A DNA stretch of 64,000 bases from Oreocharis arfaki (taxonomy: Eukaryota > Chordata > Aves > Passeriformes > Paramythiidae): assembly GCA_013398015.1 (NCBI GenBank), contig VZRR01012901.1:124001-188000 (forward strand), given 5' to 3'. A program made the translations under genes and the position numbers. The number at the start of each line of letters is the position of its first letter. The stretch's first letter is position 1. The notes beneath the pieces were generated by a model. That model did no database searches. It had not been told where the DNA came from and saw only the letters and a list, made by a program, of their open reading frames with translations. This document shows, one piece after another, positions 40,632 through 52,700 of the stretch.

Positions 40632-40775
40632 TTGCTGGTGAGAAGAGGGTGCCAGTGATGCCTGGATCGCCCGTGGAAGTGAAGATACAGTCCAGGTCCT
40701 CTCCTCCAAACATGCCGCCGCTGCCCCCCGTCAACCCCGGTGGCCCCCGGCCCGTGTCCTTCACTCCGACTGCAC
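40632..40775 (+). CDS. CBFA2T2: CBFA2T2 coding exon A (N-terminal Pro-rich region)
   Basis: Acceptor AG at 40,630-40,631 and donor GTAAG at 40,776. The exon opens with the last two bases of a codon, then reads AGEKRVPVMPGSPVEVK. An in-frame ATG at 40,658 gives a start at MPGSPVEV, with a G at -3. The exon ends with one base of a codon that exon B completes as Leu. It encodes residues 1-39 counted from that ATG, including SPPNMPPLPP and PRPVSFTPTA. Confidence 0.95.
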
Positions 40776-43700
40776 GTAAGACCCCAGTAATGCTGCTTTT
40801 CCTGGGACCAGCCCTAGGCAGGAGGGAAGGCTCTGCTCATAGAGCTCGCTGGGGATGTCTCAGCCAGCGCGCGGCAGGTGATGCTGCCTGGCTGTGAGGG
40901 AGGGGGGACTGGAGCTTTCCTGCAATTCTGTAATGCATGCAGGACATAAAACAGGGTGTGTAATCCCCCTTTGCCCCTCTGCCTGTTCCTGGTGCTGCCT
41001 TGAATCCTTCTCTTTGCAGGTGCAACCTTGATTTCCACCATAAACTCCTTAAGAAATTGAATCTTTTATCAGGTCGGCTTCCAGCAAGCCGAGAGCTGGG
41101 CTTTCCTCTCTATCTTTTGGAGGAGTTAATTCCCACTCTGCTGTATCTCACTTTGCAGACAGCACTCCTGCAGCTGAGATTAGAAGGTTTTTCTTTTTTT
41201 GTTTAATTTCCCAGCCTTGAAAATTCCTTCCTGTCCATCCAGATTCTCTTTTCTCCATCTACTCTTTATAATCTTTCCTATTACACTTCAGTCAGTTGTG
41301 ATCCTGCCCAGCTGTAGCACAGCTTTGCACCCACTTCTTCTAGCTGAGTGGTCCTCAGAGGTGACTCCATGGATGGAAAGGACCTTCAGCCTTTTCTTAC
41401 AGCCTAGAAAGGGTCTTTTTTTTCCCCTTCTTTAACCAACATTTAAGCTATTTAATGTCTTTTTTAAAGCATTGTTCCAGAGCAAAGCCACTTTACTTTG
41501 TTGGGCATGGAGTTATCTGATCCTCACACATGGCATGTACATATTTTCCGTGCTCTCCTCACCCCTTTTCCCTGCACAGAGTGTTCCCTAGCTGGTTCTG
41601 CGTTGCTGTGCTGTCTGTGACAGTGTCTGGGCTATCTCAGAGTTCCATGCTGGCAGTGGGATTCGGAGATTTCCAGCCCAGCCTCCTGGAGGACACACTC
41701 TGATGTGCTGCGTGGTGCTGGCAGCAGCACTAATCACCGGGTTATCCCGCCAGACACATTGTCCCCATCTTTATGTGCTCAGGCGTTTTTAATGGCTCTC
41801 CTTTTGCTCAGGCAGAAAAAGACCATTAGCAAAGTGACAGAAATTAATTTTTCCAATGAGGATGCTTGGCATGCTGTTAAGGGCCAAGAAGCCTGAGTCT
41901 GCTGATTGCAGATTACTTAATTGCCTCTTTCCAAGACAGATGAGAGATTCGACCTGAGGTGAAGCTCATTCTTGCTTTTTCCTTTCTCAGTTGCACCAGA
42001 GGGTCTTGGTCACTCAGTGGGTGTGTGACCTGCCCTGTCAAAGCCCATGGCTTGAGCAGGTGAGCTGGAGCAGTTGGAACAAAGCCATGCCTGCCTATGG
42101 GTCACTAACACAGGGCTGGAGAAGCAGAGGAACCTTTGACTATGTAGGACCTAAGGCAGAATTTAAGAGTAGCCTTAGATGATGACTTTGTTCCCAGGAA
42201 TTTTATCATCCTGCTGTCCCCAAGCCAGCAATCCCACTGGTCTTGGTACACTGCTGTGTACCTTGCTCCAGTGCTGTGCTCTCACCTGGAAGTTGAGGTG
42301 CCAGCCCAGCTGTGTGGTCTGTGGTGGAGCAGATCCTGGTGATGTGCAGGATCAGATAACTGCCAGCTGCCCTGCGGTGCTGCCGTTGGCAGCGGGTCAG
42401 GAGGGGTGAGCCTAAAACGCAAAGCGCAGTTACGGCGCTGTGTCTAACGGCAGCCCCGACCTGACCCCGCTCTGCTTCCGTGACATCCCCCTGTCCCCCA
42501 ACATCCTCTGCTCCCTCCTTGGCAGCCTCTCCCGAGGGTCCCCCCCAGCCCCAGGGGTGTCTCACAGCCCCTCTTTCTCCTGAGGTATAAACAGAGCTCG
42601 TTGCTCTCCCTGGCTTTCATCTGAAAGAATAAGAGGAAGTGAAATAGAGAAGGGGGAAAGCACCTCGGTTGTAGCTGCTGGTGAGCATGGAGCTGCACAG
42701 CCTTGGCTGTTTGAGAGGAGCTTCTCTTGGCAGCTTCACTCCTATTTATAACCCTTTTATAGTGACATAAATGCCTTTATGAGTGATTACCAGAGGCCTT
42801 GCCTTTCACACAGCTCTGGTGTACTGTGTGGAGCTGTACCTGTGGATACATCCTGACATCCCTGTTGCTTTGCTGATTTGGGAGTGGGGACAGGAGTTTT
42901 TCAGGTTGCTTTGCTGAACAAAGGTCATGAGCTCACATTGTCTTTGCTCCTCCATCCTCTCAGTGCTGGCCTTCACCTTCATCTCATTGTCTGTCTGTCT
43001 GTGAGGGCTGTCGCCTCTTGGTTAGCAGGAACCACCTTTGATAGTCTCCTGAAGCCTTATCTTTCCTTGCACCTTAACTGACTCTGGTTAAGTTTCCCTC
43101 CTGTGCTCACCACGAAGGTCCAGATGTGTGGAGTCTTTCCAGCCTCTGACCCTGGCATGGCCCAGAGTAGTTTAACTGTTCAAGTACCTCCTGTCTTCTC
43201 CGAAAAACCCCCACTGGGTTCATCAGGATTTGGTATGATCCTTGTGAAGCTGCAGCAGAAATTTTGGCATCTTTTTTCGCAATTTTCTGCTCCTCCCACA
43301 AGCAAGGGCCAGCTCTGCCAGGTGGTTTCAGGGCTTTTCTGAACACCATTATTTGAAATGGTTTTTATACCTTGTGACCCCCTCGTCAGCACTTAAATCC
43401 ATAACGGAGTCAGGGCTTGGTTTTTAAGGGTAAACCCAGTGGATCAGCTATGATTCTACTTCCAATTATGTGCTTTTCACTGAAATTCTGGGTTTATATC
43501 GAGTTGGGGCCCCAGTGCACAGCTGCTCATCAGACAGGGCTCTAGATTGTGCAATCACAGCAGGGGGACATCAACAATTTATCCTAATCCCTTGCCGAGT
43601 TCCCAAACTTCCAGCCCTTCGGTCTGTTTCGACATGCTCGCCACTGACAGGAGGTAAAGTTGCAGATGGGACCAGGTCGAAAAAAACAACTGTGTTTGTG

Positions 43701-46700
43701 AAACTCCCTTTAAATGCCCAGGAAGCGATGGCAGGTGCAGGGCAGGATCTGTCGGCCCTTCTTGGGCGTGGTGGAGCCACCTGAGCTGCCCCTCAGCAGC
43801 AGCAGCCTCCTGGCTGGAGGATGGATCCACTTAAGCACCAGACCACAGGGATGTGCCCATCTGGCGCTCAGCATTGCTTCTGTCTCCCCTTCGCAGTGCC
43901 CAACGGAATAAACCATTCCCCTCCAACGTTGAACGGTGCCCCATCCCCACCCCAGAGGTTCAGCAACGGCCCTTCCTCCTCCTCCTCCTCCTCACTGACC
44001 AACCAGCAGCTCCCAGCCACATGTGGAGCCCGCCAGCTCAGCAAGCTAAAGCGCTTCCTCACCACCCTGCAGCAGTTTGGGAATGACATTTCACCGGAGA
44101 TCGGGGAGAAGGTCCGGACCCTCGTCCTGGCACTGGTGGTAAGTCCTGCACCATCCCAGGCTGCCTGGCTTTTCCCAGGTCCTGACACACAATGTTGTCT
44201 GTTTGTGTCTTTGCAAGCAGAGCTGGTAGCTGAGCAAGGCTCTGTTATGTTTGTGCTTCCTAGGAAACTCAGTGACTTCTTTTTTCTTGCCTTTGCTGCG
44301 TTTCAAAAATCTGTTGGTCCAGTGGCTTAGGCATGAGCTTGTGTGCAGCTTAACTTAAAGAAACCTGGAAGGAATTGGACAAAGCTTTTCTGTAAGTCAT
44401 AGAATCACAGAATGGTTTGATTTGGAAGGGATCTTAAAGATCATCTCATTTCTAACCCCTGCCATGAGAACATCCTTCAAACCCAAATGAATGGGTCTTG
44501 CTGCAGAATTGTATCCAGTGTTTACAGTTATACAGAATAACTGGGAGAAATGCTGTCCAGTGCATTAGACATGATACTCCACATGCTTTACAAAGGCATG
44601 GAGTGACAGAACAAGAGGGAATGGCTTTAAACTGAAAAAGAGGAGGTTCAGATTGCTTATTAGGAAGAAATTGTTCCCTGTGAGGGTGCCAAGGTGCTGG
44701 CACAGGGTGCCCAGAGAAACTGTGGCTGCCTCCTCATCCCTGGAAGTGTCCAAGGCCAGGTTGGACAGGGCTTGTAGCACCCTGGGATGGTGGAAGGTGT
44801 CCCTGCCCATGGCAGGGGTTGGCATGAGATGATCTTTAAGGACGCTTCCAACCCAAACTGTTCTGTGACTTTGGACTGAGGCCCTGGAGCCCTGGCCAGC
44901 TGTGGTCCCGTGGGGCACCCACTGGGACTCCTGAACTGATCTCTGCTTTTTGGCACATTTCTTTTGAGGCTCAGCAGGCATTGAAGGGAGCTAGACTACA
45001 GCAGCTTGGAGCATTTCTGCTTCCAAGGTTGGCAGCAAACCCGAGTCTGTCCATGTCCTCAGGGTCACTCCCAGGGCTTAAGCACTCAATGCAAAATGCT
45101 GGTGGTGCATTTCTATAGCATATTTCATTCCATGGATGCAGGCTAGTACCTTAGCTTGCCTTTCTGGGGAGGGAATGAGAAGTTGTCCAGGTCCCTCTGG
45201 CTGTTGTTCTTACCCCAGATTGTGGTAATTGCTGCAGGGGTGAGTTTTGTACATGCAGGTTATCAAATGCTGCCTGTGTTGGGATTCCCCGGTCTGAGCA
45301 GCCCTGGGGGATGCAAGGCTGGACCAGGAGAGGACCACAGTGAGCAGAAGGCTGATGAGACTCCATGGATAGGTTAGATGAGGAGAGCTAAAAGGGAGGA
45401 AGGAGGGGAAGGTGTGCAGTTCTGAGCAGCTGGGATTGAAGTCTGACTCCCCACAGCCTACCCTGGCATGCAGTAGATGCCAGCTGGGTCCTGCTGCCCT
45501 GGAGTCAGCCTCTGCCTCCCACCCTGGAGCTAGGAGGGTGCTGGGCCAGGCAGTTCCCACCCCTCTCCTAGTGCAGCATTCTCACTGTGCTGGTCTGAGC
45601 CTTCTTGGCTGCATTCAGCAGGATCCAATGCAAACACTGTCAGTCCTGGAGTGGCAGATGCTGTCTCCCTCCCAGTTCTGTTCATTTGGAGCCATTTCCC
45701 ACATGTCTAAAAATAAGAACAAATTGCCATTTCAATTCTTAATTTATTTTCTCAGAACTCAACGGTGACAATCGAGGAATTTCACTGCAAGCTGCAAGAG
45801 GCGACCAACTTCCCCCTCCGGCCGTTTGTGATCCCCTTCCTGAAGGTGACAGGGAGCTGCTGGGGCTTGCTGACACTCTGTGTGCCTGCCTGTGCCTCTT
45901 GGCAGTGTGACATTGCTGGGAAAACTCTCCTTGCAAGCACTACAGCAATTCTGCTGGAGTCCAAGACAGACTGCAGAGAGTGTAGCGGTGGCCGCGTGGG
46001 ATTGGCTGACATTGTGCCGTGTGCCACATATGTCTGCTTGTGTGCTGGAGATAAAGGAGGCAAACCAAGCTCCATGTGGCAGCTTCTGAGCCTATAATCT
46101 TATTTGCAAATGTTCAGATCTAGAATGTTTGAAGTGCTGGCACACAGAGTCTGTCTGGGATGGTTAAATCACAGAATTGCAGAATGGTTTGGGTTGGAAG
46201 GGACCTTAAAGCTCATCTCATTCCAGCCCCCTGCCATGGGCAGGGACACCTTCCACTAGACCAGGTTGCTCCAAGCCTTGTCTAACCTGGCCTTGAGCAC
46301 TTCCAGGGATGGGGATTCCACAATTTCTCTGGGTAACTAGATGCTGGAAGCACACAGTGCTTCCTGTAACACTTGGATTTTGGGTCCACCAACATCAGGC
46401 TCCTGGGAAAATACAGGTGCAGACACCAGGAGCTGGAGGATCCTCAGTGGGGGTCATGGGCCACAGGTGTTACTGTTCTGAGGTATTAATGAGAACCAAA
46501 CCTTTCGGAACAGCTGGAAACCCCTGCCCTGCTGTAATCCAGCCCTGTGCTTGTTTTGCAGGCCAACCTCCCTCTGCTGCAGCGAGAGCTGCTGCACTGT
46601 GCCCGCGCTGCCAAGCAAACGCCCTCCCAGTACCTGGCACAGCATGAGCACATCCTGCTCAACACCAACACCACATCTCCCGCTGACTCCTCTGAGCTGC

Positions 46701-49700
46701 TCATTGAAGTCAACTGCAATGGCAAGAGGCACAGTCCAGACAGGTGAAAAACAGCTTTTGTCACTCTGCTCTGTTGTTGAAGTCGTGACTTTTGTTTTAT
46801 CTTTGCTGCTGACGAAGCTTTAAGCAGCATCCAGGATTTTATTGCTCCCAGCAGCTGTTCTGGCTGTTCTAAGACTCCAATGACTGCTCCTACTGCACTG
46901 TGAATTCAGGTTGGGTTCCTCTTTCAGGCAGGTTCTGTCCCAGAGGGACATTTGGGTAGCACTGAAAAGCCTGAGCCAGAGAGCTGAGCAGTTTCCCACC
47001 TCCAAGGCAATGAACGGAGGCATTGGCAGGGCTGGGAAGGATGCGCTTCATTTTCACCACGTTTTATTCCAAGATAAAAGTTGTTATGCAATTATGTGGA
47101 GCATGCCTCAAATTTATAAAAACTGTGAAATTTTAATTTGGTCATGCTCAAAGAGATGAATCACAACACTCAGGCATCCTGAACCCTTTTCTTTGACCAG
47201 GTCACTTTGTGCATTGCCTCACGAATTGAGCGCATTTGTTTGAGCTCTCTGCATTTACCCCCTGGTAAAATCATTGCTGCCCAAACTGTGCTGGTTCCAA
47301 ATCTGCATCTTTGAGTACATTTATAGGATGCTAAGGAATGCCTGCCTCTGCTGGTGTGATTGCAGGAGGGAAGACAGCGGCTTTGAGAGGGAGCCACTGC
47401 CGACAGAGCCTCCGGCCAAGAGGGTTTGCACTATCAGCCCCGCACCCCGACACAGCCCTGCCCTCACCATCCCCCTGATGAACCCCAGCGGGCAGTTCCA
47501 CCCCACCCCACCGCCCCTCCAGCACTACACCTTGGAAGATATTGCCACCTCCCACCTCTACAGGGACCCCAGCAAGATGTTGGAGCACAGAGAGATCCGG
47601 GACAGGCACAGCGGGCTTGGTGAGAAAGCCTGGAGAGTTGAGCTTTGGTGTTAGTCTGCTTGGCCACTCATACCCAGAGATGTGTGATGCTGGGCATGTC
47701 CTCACAGCAGAGTCTTTGCAGGGAGTTCAGAAGAAACAACTCCCCATGGGAAGTGACAAACAGGAAGATTGAGAGTTTGTATTTCCCTGTGTGAAGGCTG
47801 GAGTCACTGCGGATGAGGAGGGAAGGACTGAGTGCGTGAGTTGAGTGTAGCCAACCCAGCAGGCAGGAAGAGAGGGCAGGGAAATAAAAATTAACTTTTC
47901 CAAGATCTCCAAAGCAGGAGAGCAGAGATTGACCCCCTGCCCTGTTTCTCCAAGGGATGTGTGGGAGGTGCATGATGTGTTTCCAATAGGACAGCATGAA
48001 TCACGGGCTCTGAGCTGCTCTGAGTTTATAACAGGAGAACCAGCTCCACAAGCAGGTCAGAGCTGGAGCCACAAGTGGATTGTAGCACTTCCCCGACAGT
48101 GAAGCAGACAGGGATAAAAAAGCACCAGTGTGGAATCGCCCCTGTAGAGCTGCCACCTGAGATGAGTTTTAAAATCCCAGCTATGTGGAGCTGGAAGTAG
48201 AGCTCTTTATTCTTGCTTTGGGACCACTTCTCTCTCCATTGGTTCATCTACTCCATCCGTGGCTGTGGCTTGTTTCAGGATTGAACGGAGGCTACCAGGA
48301 CGAGCTGGTGGATCACCGCCTAACAGAGAGGGAGTGGGCGGACGAGTGGAAGCATCTCGATCACGTAAGGAATGGCAGGGGGTGTGGGAAGCTCTGTGGG
48401 AAGCAGCAACCCAGTGTTCCACCTGCTCCAGTTGGTGATTTCCTTGCTGTTGGTACCATATCCAGGCTCTCCTGGTGGCTAGTGGAGGAACAAGCAGGTG
48501 GATGGTGGGGAGGGCTGAGAGGAGCTGTAGCACTTTCCTGGCAGGTTTCCTCTGCCCATGGCCAGTGGAAAGTAAAATGAGTGTGGATGAAGTGTAAGGA
48601 GCTGGGGAGCTTCTCCTGCAGAGCATGTGGCCAGGTGCTGCCATGGCTGGCTGAGCAACCAAACCCAGCCTTATCCCCACGGGGGTCTTCTCTGCCACAG
48701 CCCTGGCCAGCACAAGTGCACAGATGTGCTAAGTGCAGTCAGGATATGGACTTCCAAAATGAGTAAACCTATCATTATTGTATTTTAAGACTTTTTTCCT
48801 GAGGTGCCAGCCTTTTATGGACCAAAAAAGGCACCAACAGCAAGACCTGGTGCTTCTGGCAGATTTTGTGCTGAGCTTTTTCCTTCTGAGCAAGGCAGCT
48901 CCTCCAGGCACTTCACTGCTGTTTCCCTCAAAGAGATGCGATTAAAATTCAGCTTTGATTATAAATGCAGAGGGACCTCATGGTCTAAAGCTGATGGCTT
49001 TTCGGAGGGGATGGGGTTCAGGTGGAGCAAAGGCCCTGTAACTGAATATTGGGAGTGAGGCTTTGACCGTAGAGCTCTGGCACCAGGATCATAACCAACC
49101 CTAATCCCGTAGGAAAGTGGTGGGGTTTTCCTCTCCACTTCTAGGAGCATGGCCTGGAGGTGTTCAGCCACCTCTTGTGGTGACCTCTTGTGTGTGACCC
49201 CACCTGGTGCCGTATCCTTGGGCACGGCACCATCCCAAATCCTGGGAGATCACCTCGCTCCTGTTTTATCTGCCTGGGATGGTCCCTCCACAGCAAAATC
49301 TGGGATGACTGAGAACCCTTCCCTCCCGCAGGCCCTGAACTGCATCATGGAGATGGTGGAGAAGACACGGCGCTCCATGGCGGTGCTGCGGCGCTGCCAG
49401 GAGGCCGACAGGGAGGAGCTCAACTACTGGAAGCGGCGCTGCTCCGAGACGGCCGAGCCGCGCAAGGCGGGCGCGGAGCTGCTCAGCCGCCAGCACAGCC
49501 CCGCCAGCGCCGACTCCGTGGGCAGCGGTGAGGAGGGGTCTGGCTGCCACAGCTCCACCAGGCAGAGAGGGATGATTGTTTATGCCAGTTGTGGGATGAG
49601 TTTGGTTACGCGCTGCTTAAGTATTTTTCTCAAGGGTTTGAAGAGAGGAAACATAGGAAGCTCCTGGAAGCAGCTGTTGGGAATATCTAAAGGCACCTTT

Positions 49701-52700
49701 GCTCATGCTGGAGGAGCCTCTTCCTTGTCACTGCTGACCAAAGCTGATAAACCCGGGGGTGAAAAGGCAGGAGAGAGGTATTTGTCTCCACCACTCTCCC
49801 CCTTCCAGTCCCTCTTGCCTGAAGGATTTTAAGTGTCAAGGTCTATTTAGTCTAAAAATACCAAAGGCTTTTGTAAGTGTAATAGCTACCTATGTTACTA
49901 ATTCTGGTTTTTGTATCATGAGTCAGCTTTATCAAAGCTGACTAGTTTCCCCCTCTAGATGCAGGGTTTTGACCCTATAGAAAAAACAAGTCTAAAATGC
50001 TGATTTATTTAAATGCAATTCTGATTTCCATCCAAACAAATCCGCCGCATATCAAGTTCTGGGGAAAAAAAACCCTTCCATTTTTCAGTAATAAAAATGT
50101 ATTTCTTCTAGCAAGAGTAAATGTCAATTTGATATATATTCTACTTGGTTGTACGCGAAATATAGAAGGAAATATAGAGGGAAATCCTCCTGCGAAGAAT
50201 CCAAGTGCTCCTGGCTCCAGTTGCCACAAAGCCTGAGGAGCAGTGGGTGTGTGTGTGACGGCCTGAGGGGCACAGCCAGCTTTTAGCCCTTCTATATTTA
50301 AGTATATCATGACCAATACACTTCCCATGTTGTTAAAGGTGATATAATTTAAAATTTTTGTATAAATTTGGAACACTGTTGCTTTCTCCCCTTATGGGAC
50401 CTAGGGATAATTTTCAAGCTCTATTGCTCCTGTGAGAAGGTGCAGTTAAGCATCAAGCAATATCTCCAGGTGTCTGGGAGGACAGTTTGTCCATCAGTTC
50501 AAGCCTTTGAATTGCCCTGGGATTGAGAAGTGCTGTGCTTAGTGTAAACTGCTGGTCTGTAGATTGATGCTCACAGCCTCTGGACAGCACAGAAGTTGGA
50601 TAACATACATTTATAAGCATTGCCTCTTGTTTTAGAGTACCAGGAGATAGGTTATACAGTGTCATAAATTATGCAAGGTACTAATTAAATGTTGTAATTT
50701 ATCATCTGAGTGTTTGAGGAATGTAAAGATCCTCTGCTTTGAGTTTTAGCTGGTCAATCGTTCCCTGCCCCATGATGTCCTGAGGTACCACTGGGCACGT
50801 GAGCGGCAGTTGGGTGGGACAAGGCTTTGCCAACCGTTCCCTGTGTCCCTTATTCCATCAGATTCCCTGCGGGAGTTCAGCAGCAGGTCGGGAGCGGGGT
50901 ACGTCACTGAGGAGATATGGAAAAAAGCCGGTGAGTGTTTGCGGTGACCCCGGCCGGGACTCCTGCCGGATAGCTCTCAGTAAACACAGATGCTGCAGAT
51001 TTGCTGTGCAGAAACAGCAGGAGCCCAGCTGCAGGAACGCCCTAGGATGTGCACATCTGGCTGCCAACATCCTCACCCTGGCTTTTCCTAAGGGCTCTGC
51101 TCCTCTGTGATGCCAGCAGGGATCCTGTGGGACTGAGCCCAGCCTCGCTGCTCCTGGGAGCAGTCAGGATGCTGGTGCTGGGAACACACTGCTGGAACTG
51201 TGTTTCTCTGGGAGGCTCTGCCCGCTCCCAGGGCGGGTGAGTGAGGCTGCTCTTTCCTTCCAGAAGAAGCTGTGAACGAGGTGAAGCGCCAGGCCATGTC
51301 GGAGGTGCAGAAGGCGGTGGCCGAGGCGGAGCAGAAGGCGTTCGAGATGATCGCGTCGGAGCGGGCGCGCATGGAGCAGACCATCGCCGACGCCAAGCGC
51401 CAGGCCACCGAGGATGCCTTCCTTGTCATAAACGAGCAGGAGGAGTCCACCGAGGTGAGGTGCCAGGGGTCAACCTGGGAAAGGGCTTTCCAAGGCTCAC
51501 AGAGCCTCCAGGTCAAGCCTGCAGGTCCCCCCACCCCCTTTCATAGAATCATAACTCACGCAATGGGTTGGGTTGGAAGAGACCTCAGAGATCATCTCAT
51601 TCCAAGCCCCTGCCATGGGCAGGGACACCTTCCACTAGACCAGGGTGCTCCAAACTCCATCCAGTCTTCAACTCCTTTTCCTTTTAGAAGTCTCTCTCCA
51701 ATCAATAACTGAAGCAATGCACCAATATCATAAAAAATCCTTTTTAGGTTTTGCTGGCAGGGAGTCAGCCTAAACAATGTCTGTGGAAACACACATATGC
51801 AACCACTGGACACCCTGAGCTGCACCCAGTGTAATGACCAGGGATTTTATGGGTTTGAAAGAGGTGTAGAAGCAAAGAGAAAAGGATGCTGGTGCATGCA
51901 ACAGTTTAGCTCAGAAATTATGGTGGAATACTTGATCTTTGCAGAAAAGGAATTGCTGTTTGTGGGCTTGAAAATAGGGCAGGGCAGAAGCTGGGCTGCA
52001 GGAGAAGCTCTTGTACATTCCTGGTGGTCTGTACCACACTTCCATGTTGAAAAAGAAGGGATGGCTCTTTGTCACAGCCAGTGACATGTGCTGAATGGGT
52101 GTCTCAGAGAATATCTTTCTACTCGTCAATCATCAATTACCCTCCCTGTTGCTTAACAGGAAGTTCACTTGGTAGAGCTTTTGAGATTTTGGGCAAGGGG
52201 AATCACGTGGCTCATTCCTGCACTACCACATCCCATCCATGTGGGCTTTGCTCCGTATTTTAGTTTCTCTACACATGCAAGAGCAGAGGGTTTGTGTCTG
52301 CTGAGCAGAAATCTGATGGGACCATGCTGTTCATGTCTTCTGGGATGTAGGGACAGCAGGTCCATCCCCTCCTCCTGATGGGTTTCAGCTCAACTGGGGC
52401 TCAGGAAGCATGGCCAGAACCATGGAATAATTAGGTGTCATTCCAGAGAATTATGTCCATTCTGCCAAATTCCCAATTAAATTGCTGAGGGTTGAACACA
52501 CCAGTCGATAAACACATGACGAGAGTGGGTGGAACTGCTCAGGAAGAAGCCATGGAAGGAATGAGGCAAGTAGTGATTTCTCTGTAGGGGAATAGCGGAG
52601 GAGTGTCCTCCTCCTCCAGCTGTGCTGACGAGCAGTCTGGGACCTCAGGAGCTGCTGAGCACCCCCTGTGCAAGCCCCAGAGCCCTTGTCTAAAAGCTGT

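Larger units (their letters stand above)
44139..45755 (+). other. CBFA2T2: CBFA2T2 intron B-C (1,617 nt)
   Basis: GT-AG intron containing two CR1 3' fragments in opposite orientation (44,398-44,475 and 44,595-44,873). Otherwise nothing recognised. Confidence 0.9.
45846..49331 (+). other. CBFA2T2: CBFA2T2 introns C-D, D-E, E-F and F-G
   Basis: The introns are 716, 622, 659 and 967 nt, lying between the exons listed separately. Only C-D holds a repeat (CR1 at 46,168-46,338). Nothing else is recognised in these four introns. Confidence 0.9.

Noticed and set aside
40610..40775. Extension of CBFA2T2 exon A upstream through its acceptor
   Set aside because: The frame is open for a few codons, but only from a TTG. 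The pyrimidine tract and AG make an acceptor at 40,631 far more likely.
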